Positions 6,291 to 11,485 of a stretch of 11,485 nucleotides of DNA are shown here, in pieces. The translations under genes and the position numbers were made by a program. Source of the DNA: Lachnospiraceae bacterium (lineage in GTDB: Bacteria > Bacillota > Clostridia > Lachnospirales > Lachnospiraceae); NCBI GenBank assembly GCA_003520205.1, contig DOVG01000268.1, positions 1 through 11,485 on the forward strand. The letters are read 5' to 3'. Positions within the stretch are counted from its first letter, which is position 1; the number at the start of each line of letters is the position of its first letter. The notes under the pieces are model-generated. The model worked only from the letters and a program-made list of their open reading frames with translations, was not told where the DNA came from and searched no databases.

Positions 6291-7538
6291 ATGTCAAATA
6301 TTTTTGAAGAGCATGAATCAGAGGTTCGCTCTTATTGCAGAAAGTATCCGGTTGTTTTTTCAAAGGCTAAAAATGCTGAGATGTTCGATGAAGATGGAGG
6401 AAGATATATAGACTTCCTTTCTGTAGCAGGTTCAATGAATTATGGACATAACAATCCGGTTATTAAAGGTGCAATCCAGGAATATCTTGCGGAGGATCAT
6501 ATAATAAACTCGCTGGATATGTATACAGAGGCAAAAAGAGATTTTATAGATACATTATATAATAGAATTCTTGCGCCGCGAGGACTTGATTACAAGATAA
6601 TGTGCTGTGGTGCGACAGGAACTAATGCAGTTGAGGCAGCTCTTAAGCTTGCAAGAAAAAATACAAAAAGAAGAAATGTTATAGCATTTGGTGGTGCATT
6701 TCATGGAATGACACTGGGAAGCCTTGCTGTAACTACAGATAGAATAAGCAGAGAAGGTGCAGGAGTATCACTCGATGATGTAACATTTGCACCATATGAT
6801 GGAACAGAAGGTGTAAATGCTCTCAGCTACCTTAAGTGGATTATTGATGATGACCATTCAGGCGTTGATAAGCCGGCAGCGATTATTCTTGAGACTATTC
6901 AGGCTGAAGGCGGTATAAATATTGCCAGTGATGAGTGGCTCAGAGGTATCCGTAAATACTGTTCAGAGAATGGAATTCTGCTCATAGTTGATGATATTCA
7001 GGTAGGAATAGGTCGAAGCGGATGGTTCTTCTCTTTTGAAAGAGCAGGAATCGTACCTGATATGGTGGTTCTGTCCAAATCAATAAGTGGTTTTGGTATG
7101 CCTATGTCACTGCTTCTGATGAAGCCTGAATTAGATATATTCCGTCCTGCAGAACATAATGGTACTTTCAGAGGTAACAATCTTGCTTTTGTTGGCGGTG
7201 CAGCAGCTCTTAAATATTTTGAGGATAATAAGCTGGATCAGGTATCAAGGGCAAATGGACTTATTATTGAAAATGCGATAAAAGATATCTGCGCAAAGTA
7301 TGATAATCTGGAATACAGAGGAACAGGAATGATCTGGGGTATTGATTTCTCCCGTATAGATCCGACATATGCTATAAAATGTGTTCATGAAGCATTTAAT
7401 AATCATCTTATACTTGAAGTTGCAGGTAGAAAAGATGCTGTTCTTAAGATAATGCCTCCACTTACGATAGAGGAAGATACTCTTAAGGAAGGTCTTGAGA
7501 TTGTGGCTAAGACCGTTGCTAAAGTAATGGGTAAATAA
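6291..7538 (+). CDS. ectB: Diaminobutyrate--2-oxoglutarate aminotransferase (EctB type)
   Basis: This 415-residue class III PLP aminotransferase is expected to convert L-aspartate 4-semialdehyde plus glutamate to L-2,4-diaminobutyrate plus 2-oxoglutarate. Similarity to EctB runs the full length: ESEVRSYCRKYPVVFSKA near the start, SMNYGHNNP, TGTNAVEAALKLARK, FGGAFHGMTLGSLA, the cofactor motif DDIQVGIGRSG (D234 contacts the pyridine nitrogen), LSKSISGFG with Schiff-base K263, and EHNGTFRGNN, which is characteristic of the EctB/DAB aminotransferase branch. The length fits the family. No ectA or ectC lies beside it, so ectoine synthesis is not supported here. Diaminobutyrate may instead feed the neighbouring decarboxylase, or a peptide or siderophore made elsewhere. 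It is the last gene of its unit, followed by a strong terminator. The family assignment is firm; the physiological role is inference. Confidence 0.92.
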   Translation: MSNIFEEHESEVRSYCRKYPVVFSKAKNAEMFDEDGGRYIDFLSVAGSMNYGHNNPVIKGAIQEYLAEDHIINSLDMYTEAKRDFIDTLYNRILAPRGLDYKIMCCGATGTNAVEAALKLARKNTKRRNVIAFGGAFHGMTLGSLAVTTDRISREGAGVSLDDVTFAPYDGTEGVNALSYLKWIIDDDHSGVDKPAAIILETIQAEGGINIASDEWLRGIRKYCSENGILLIVDDIQVGIGRSGWFFSFERAGIVPDMVVLSKSISGFGMPMSLLLMKPELDIFRPAEHNGTFRGNNLAFVGGAAALKYFEDNKLDQVSRANGLIIENAIKDICAKYDNLEYRGTGMIWGIDFSRIDPTYAIKCVHEAFNNHLILEVAGRKDAVLKIMPPLTIEEDTLKEGLEIVAKTVAKVMGK

Positions 7539-7555
7539 ATATTTATTAGAATTTT

Positions 7556-7606
7556 AATAAAAATCCTTTTTTTACAAAAAATAAAAAAAGGATTTTTATT
7601 TTTTTT
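7556..7606 (+). terminator. Strong rho-independent terminator after ectB
   Basis: An uninterrupted stem pairs 7556-7574 with 7582-7600 (19 bp, AT-rich around a central CC/GG) and closes a 7-nt loop (7575-7581). Its distal arm runs straight into a tract of eight T residues (7599-7606). It begins 18 nt after the ectB stop and separates the PLP-enzyme pair from the dgt-dnaG-rpoD cluster. The opposite strand lacks a comparable long T-tract, so it probably works in one direction. Confidence 0.92.
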
Positions 7607-7672
7607 CAATAATAATAATTTGTACGCTCTTTTTGGTTTGGGTTAAGTCCTGTATGGACGAAGGAGAAGGAT
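7607..7672 (+). promoter_or_regulatory. Short upstream region of the dgt-dnaG-rpoD cluster
   Basis: These 66 nt follow the terminator, so a promoter for the cluster is expected here. The best candidate is poor: TTGTAC (7620-7625), 17 bp, TTAAGT (7643-7648). A 4-bp mini-hairpin (GTCC 7647-7650 with GGAC 7656-7659) lies just before the ribosome site AAGGAG (7661-7666), which is 6 nt from the ATG. The promoter call is weak; the ribosome site is clear. Confidence 0.3.
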
Positions 7673-8692
7673 ATGAATAATGAAATGACCATTAGAGAGG
7701 TTTATGAGAAAAGAGAACATGAAGAACTGAGTCAGTATGCTTCTTTCAGTGATATGTCAAGAGGACGTGATATTCCTGAAGAGGAAAGTGATCTAAGAAC
7801 TGTATATCAGAGAGATCGTGACAGAGTGCTTCATTCAAAGTCTTTCAGAAGATTGAAGCATAAAACACAGGTTTTTCTTGCTCCGTATGGAGATCATTAC
7901 AGAACAAGACTTACACATACTCTTGAAGTTTCCCAGATAGCAAGAACCATTGCGAAGGCGCTCAGGTGTAATGAAGAACTGACTGAAGCTATAGCTCTTG
8001 CTCATGATATAGGACATACACCTTTTGGACATGTTGGAGAAAGGGCACTTACAAAGGCAAGTGGCAAATCCTTTAGTCATAATGAACATGGCGTGAGGGT
8101 GGTTGAGAAGATAGAGAATTCAGGTAAAGGTCTTAATCTGACCTGGGAAGTGAGAGACGGAATACTTAATCATAAGACATCCCTTAGACCTGCCACACTG
8201 GAAGGAGATATAGTAAGAGTTTCTGATAAGATAGCTTATATAAGTCATGATATAGATGATGGTATAAGAGCAGGGGTTCTCTCTGAGGATATGATTCCTA
8301 AGGAATATACTGACACCTTGGGACATTCAACGAGAGAACGTATCGACCATATGATAAGAAATGCAGTTATGAATTCTATCGACAAAGACAGGATTCATAT
8401 GTCCGATGATTTCTGGGATAAGCTTATAGGGCTTAGACAGTATATGTTTGAAACACTCTATACAAATGATGTGGTTAAACATGAAGAGACAAAGGCATTT
8501 AAGATAATAGAAATACTTTATGAGTATTATATGGAACACTCGGAGCTGCTTCCTGAGGAATTCATGAGTATGATGGATAAGGATACAGACCTTTCTGATG
8601 TGGTCTGCTATTATATCGCCGGTATGACAGATAATTATGCAATTGAGAATTTTGAAAGTATCTACATACCAAAATCATGGAATATTTACTAG
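7673..8692 (+). CDS. dgt: dGTPase-like HD-domain phosphohydrolase
   Basis: This 339-residue HD-superfamily protein belongs to the deoxyguanosinetriphosphate triphosphohydrolase-like group, whose characterised members hydrolyse dNTPs to the deoxynucleoside and triphosphate. The N-terminal half has the family block DRDRVLHSKSFRRLKHKTQV, then RTRLTHTLEV with metal-ligand H82, LAHDIGHTPFGH with H111 and D112, and VSDKIAYISHDIDD with D185 as the fourth metal ligand. All four HD ligands are present. It is much shorter than E. coli Dgt (505 residues) and matches the compact Gram-positive form, whose nucleotide preference varies, so dGTP itself is not certain. It lies 14 nt upstream of dnaG, an arrangement common in Clostridia that links nucleotide-pool control with replication initiation. 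The start has a good AAGGAG. Confidence 0.93.
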   Translation: MNNEMTIREVYEKREHEELSQYASFSDMSRGRDIPEEESDLRTVYQRDRDRVLHSKSFRRLKHKTQVFLAPYGDHYRTRLTHTLEVSQIARTIAKALRCNEELTEAIALAHDIGHTPFGHVGERALTKASGKSFSHNEHGVRVVEKIENSGKGLNLTWEVRDGILNHKTSLRPATLEGDIVRVSDKIAYISHDIDDGIRAGVLSEDMIPKEYTDTLGHSTRERIDHMIRNAVMNSIDKDRIHMSDDFWDKLIGLRQYMFETLYTNDVVKHEETKAFKIIEILYEYYMEHSELLPEEFMSMMDKDTDLSDVVCYYIAGMTDNYAIENFESIYIPKSWNIY

Positions 8693-8706
8693 AAAAGGGA
8701 AAATAA

Positions 8707-10464
8707 ATGTATTATTCTGATGAGATAATTGAAGAGGTCAGATCCAGAAATGATATAGTGGATGTAATCTCAGAATATGTAGGATTAAAGAAATCAGGAA
8801 CATCATATAAATGCTGCTGCCCTTTCCATAGTGAGAAAACACCCTCATTTATCGTAAGCAGGGAAAAACAGATATTTCACTGTTTTGGCTGTGGGGCAGG
8901 AGGAAATGTATATACCTTCATAATGAAATACGAGAATTATTCGTTCATGGAGGCTGTAGAATATCTGGCAAAACGCGCAGGAATAACTCTTCCGGAGAAG
9001 GAAATGAGTTCAGAGGATAAGAAGAGATATTCCAGAAAACAGCAGATGTATGAAGTTAATAAGAGTGCTGCGGCATATTTCCATTTTCTGCTGACAAAGA
9101 CAGAGAGGGGAAAGCTTGGATATAATTATTATAAGCAGAGAGGTTTTACAGATGAAACCATAGCAGCATTCGGTCTGGGGTATGCCGATATATATCGGGA
9201 TGATCTATATAAGTACCTGAAAAGCAAAGGTTTTACAGATACCATCATGAAGGACGCCGGTCTGGTTGAATTCGATGAGAGAAACGGACCGAAGGATAAG
9301 TTCTGGAATCGTGTGATGGTTCCTATAACTGATATAAATGGTAAGATAATAGCCTTTGGTGGTCGTGTTCTGGGAGATGCAAAGCCCAAATACTTAAATA
9401 CCAAAGAGACAGATATATTTAATAAAAGCCGAAATCTTTTTGCGATGAATATAGCGCGGCATAGCAGGAAAAGAGGAGTAATACTCTGCGAAGGCTACAT
9501 GGATGTCATAGCGATGCATCAGGCGGGGTTTGATAACGCTATTGCTTCCTTGGGTACAGCATTTACCGAGGGGCAGGCAAATCTAATAAAAAGGTATACT
9601 ACAGATGTATATCTGGCTTATGACAGCGATGGCGCGGGGCGTAATGCGGCTATGAAAGCTATAGGAATATTACGGAATCTGGAAATGTCACAGAAGGTAA
9701 TAGACCTTAAGCCTTATAAGGATCCGGATGAGTTTATCAAGAATCTGGGAGCAGAAGCCTATGAAGAAAGAATCAGAAATGCGCTTACCGGAAGGATATA
9801 TGAGATAGATAGTGTGGTTGATAACTTCGACCTTAACAGTCCGGATGAGAAAACGGCATTTATGAAAGAAGCTGCCCAGCTATTAGCCGGAATAGAGGAT
9901 TCTGCGGAAAGGCAGAATTATATAGAATCAGTATCATCAAAGTATTATCTGAACAGGGATGAATTAAAGAAACTGGTAACAAGTGCCGGTTTATCCGGAA
10001 ATCAGGTGGTGGCAAATGAGTATCAGACGAGAGAATACAGAAATCGTGTGGAGATAGATCCTGTAGAGGAAGACCAGAAGTACCTGATTACCATGATGGT
10101 AAATGAACCTTATCTGTTTGAAAAGCTGGAAAATGTCCTGTCTGAAGAAGATTTTACAGTGGATTATATACGGGCTGTGGCAGATATGCTGTTTAAGCAA
10201 TACAGGGATACAGGAACTGTGAATCCGGCTCAGATACTTAACCGGTATGAGGATGCAGAGAATCAGGAGAAAGTCAGTGGTATCTTTACCAAGGAACTGG
10301 AATTTGATACTACACCATCTGTACTGGAGAAGGCGCTGACGGATCTGATAATTAAGATAAAGACGGCAAATATCGACAGGCTTCTTAAGACAGGTGAAGG
10401 CATCAGCAGTATAGAACTGGCAAAGAAAAAGAGTGAGATAAAACGTCTTAGAATAAAAGTATAA
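8707..10464 (+). CDS. dnaG: DNA primase DnaG
   Basis: This 585-residue DNA primase makes the RNA primers for lagging-strand synthesis and is recruited by the replicative helicase. The N-terminal CHC2 zinc domain (about residues 1-100) shows CPFHSEKTPSF and HCFGCGAGGNV, with zinc ligands C38, H41, C59 and C62. The RNA polymerase core follows, with the family motifs FGLGYA, FWNRVMVPI and FGGRVLGDAKPKYLNT. The TOPRIM fold (about 255-340) carries EGYMDV with E262 and DSDGAG with D306 and D308, the expected metal-binding acids. The C-terminal third (about 430-585) is the poorly conserved helicase-interacting region. Length is normal for the family. The ATG has AAAAGGGA (8693-8700) 6 nt upstream. 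Next comes rpoD after a 35-nt gap without a terminator, so the two are probably co-transcribed. Confidence 0.97.
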   Translation: MYYSDEIIEEVRSRNDIVDVISEYVGLKKSGTSYKCCCPFHSEKTPSFIVSREKQIFHCFGCGAGGNVYTFIMKYENYSFMEAVEYLAKRAGITLPEKEMSSEDKKRYSRKQQMYEVNKSAAAYFHFLLTKTERGKLGYNYYKQRGFTDETIAAFGLGYADIYRDDLYKYLKSKGFTDTIMKDAGLVEFDERNGPKDKFWNRVMVPITDINGKIIAFGGRVLGDAKPKYLNTKETDIFNKSRNLFAMNIARHSRKRGVILCEGYMDVIAMHQAGFDNAIASLGTAFTEGQANLIKRYTTDVYLAYDSDGAGRNAAMKAIGILRNLEMSQKVIDLKPYKDPDEFIKNLGAEAYEERIRNALTGRIYEIDSVVDNFDLNSPDEKTAFMKEAAQLLAGIEDSAERQNYIESVSSKYYLNRDELKKLVTSAGLSGNQVVANEYQTREYRNRVEIDPVEEDQKYLITMMVNEPYLFEKLENVLSEEDFTVDYIRAVADMLFKQYRDTGTVNPAQILNRYEDAENQEKVSGIFTKELEFDTTPSVLEKALTDLIIKIKTANIDRLLKTGEGISSIELAKKKSEIKRLRIKV

Positions 10465-10499
10465 ACACTAAAAAGGAAGTAAAAGAAAGAGGTAATGAA

Positions 10500-11485
10500 A
10501 TGGCAGTAAAAAAGAAAGACACCGGAGCTAAGAAGGAAGTAGTTGAAGAGGTAGTTGAGGAAGAACTTCTGAATTCAGAAGAAAGTAATCTGGAAGAAAT
10601 GGAAAATGATAATCCCGGAGATCTTATCGATGAGTCAAATGCAGAAAAAGAAGACAGTCTGACAGAGGAAGAGAGGGAGAAGATTTTCGACGCAAAGCTT
10701 AAGAAGCTCCTCAAGGAAGCAAAGAAAAAGGGAACAGTTCAGGATGATGATATCATCGATGCACTTAAGGATACCCAGTCTCTGCTTACACCTGATTATA
10801 TGGCAAAGGCTTTGGATTTCTTTGAGAAGAATAATGTGGATGTACTTAATTTCTCTGATGATGAACCAGACCTGGATGATGATGATCTTGGTATAGATCT
10901 GTCAGAAGAGGAAGAGATTGATATAGAGCATATAGATATGTCTGTTCCTGAAGGCGTAAGCCTTGAAGATCCTGTAAGGATGTATCTTAAGGAAATAGGA
11001 AAGGTTCCCCTTCTTACCGCTGATCAGGAAACTGATCTTGCCCAGAGAATGGAGAAGGGAGATGAGGTAGCAAGAAAGCAGCTTGCTGAAGCAAACCTCA
11101 GACTTGTAGTAAGTATCGCAAAAAGATATGTGGGACGTGGAATGCTTTTCCTTGACCTGATTCAGGAAGGAAATATGGGACTTATAAAGGCTGTAGAAAA
11201 GTTTGATTACAGAAAAGGTTATAAGTTCTCTACATATGCAACATGGTGGATAAGACAGGCTATTACAAGAGCTATAGCAGATCAGGCAAGAACAATCCGT
11301 ATACCGGTACATATGGTTGAAACTATAAATAAGCTGACAAGAGTATCCAGACAGCTTCTTCAGGAACTTGGTCGTGAACCTAGTCCGGAGGAGATAGCTG
11401 AAGAGATGGATATTCCTGTAGACAGAGTTCGTGAGATTCAGAAAATATCACAGGAGCCTGTATCACTTGAAACTCCTATCGGTGA
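10500..11485 (+). CDS. rpoD: Housekeeping RNA polymerase sigma factor RpoD/SigA (3' part outside window)
   Basis: This is the primary sigma factor, which directs RNA polymerase to -35/-10 promoters. The reading frame is open for 328 codons to the window edge, so the gene is cut by the window rather than broken. A region 1.1-like segment (about residues 65-115) is followed by an acidic linker and region 1.2 at D157 (DPVRMYLKEIGKVPLL). Region 2 is nearly identical to B. subtilis SigA (EANLRLVVSIAKRYVGRGML, EKFDYRKGYKFSTYATWWIR), and region 3 begins at DQARTIRIPVHM and GREPSPEEIAEEM. Region 4 is missing because it lies beyond the edge. The N-terminus is about 54 residues longer than in B. subtilis SigA, measured to the DPVRMY motif, and is rich in Glu and Asp. 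GAAAGAGG (10485-10492) is 7 nt before the ATG. A nearer ATG at 10495 is out of frame and stops after four codons. Confidence 0.97.
   Translation, partial: MAVKKKDTGAKKEVVEEVVEEELLNSEESNLEEMENDNPGDLIDESNAEKEDSLTEEEREKIFDAKLKKLLKEAKKKGTVQDDDIIDALKDTQSLLTPDYMAKALDFFEKNNVDVLNFSDDEPDLDDDDLGIDLSEEEEIDIEHIDMSVPEGVSLEDPVRMYLKEIGKVPLLTADQETDLAQRMEKGDEVARKQLAEANLRLVVSIAKRYVGRGMLFLDLIQEGNMGLIKAVEKFDYRKGYKFSTYATWWIRQAITRAIADQARTIRIPVHMVETINKLTRVSRQLLQELGREPSPEEIAEEMDIPVDRVREIQKISQEPVSLETPIG

Noticed and set aside
4876..7538. Ectoine biosynthesis cluster suggested by ectB.
   Set aside because: Neither ectA nor ectC is present; the flanking genes are a YesL-type protein, a decarboxylase and dgt.
10902..11312. 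Minus-strand open frame of 136 codons opposite rpoD.
   Set aside because: It is the complement of the highly conserved sigma regions 1.2-3 and has no support as a gene.

Overview
The window looks like chromosomal DNA from a low-GC Gram-positive Clostridia, most probably a Lachnospiraceae (Butyrivibrio/Roseburia-type) bacterium. The basis is AT-rich coding sequence that favours AGA and ATA codons, strong AGGAGG-type ribosome sites, the clostridial DINGLK form of the GGDEF domain, and a dgt-dnaG-rpoD order typical of Clostridia. This placement is inference. All seven genes are on the + strand, coding density is high, and I see no tRNA, rRNA, CRISPR or mobile element.

Region 1 (1-4711): a good sigma-A-type promoter whose -10 box is built into a terminator-like palindrome, then a 1279-residue cyclic-di-GMP protein. 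That protein has four tandem PAS-like sensor repeats, a near-canonical GGDEF domain, a GAF-like segment, a degenerate GGDEF domain and an intact-looking EAL domain. It is followed after 22 nt by a YesL/DUF624-type membrane protein.

Region 2 (4712-7606): a 164-nt leader with a long hairpin, then two PLP enzymes in a tight pair. The first is a divergent Orn/Lys/Arg-decarboxylase-family protein. The second is a very recognisable EctB-type diaminobutyrate aminotransferase, with no ectoine genes beside it. Together they could turn aspartate semialdehyde into 2,4-diaminobutyrate and then 1,3-diaminopropane; the second step is inference. A long perfect terminator closes this unit.

Region 3 (7607-11485): the conserved macromolecular-synthesis cluster. 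It holds an HD-type dGTPase-like protein, DNA primase DnaG and the housekeeping sigma factor RpoD, which runs off the end of the window after 328 codons and has an unusually long acidic N-terminus.

The parts most worth following up are the decarboxylase/EctB pair with its structured leader, the sensor-repeat protein with its two unequal GGDEF domains, and the promoter-terminator overlap at the left edge.
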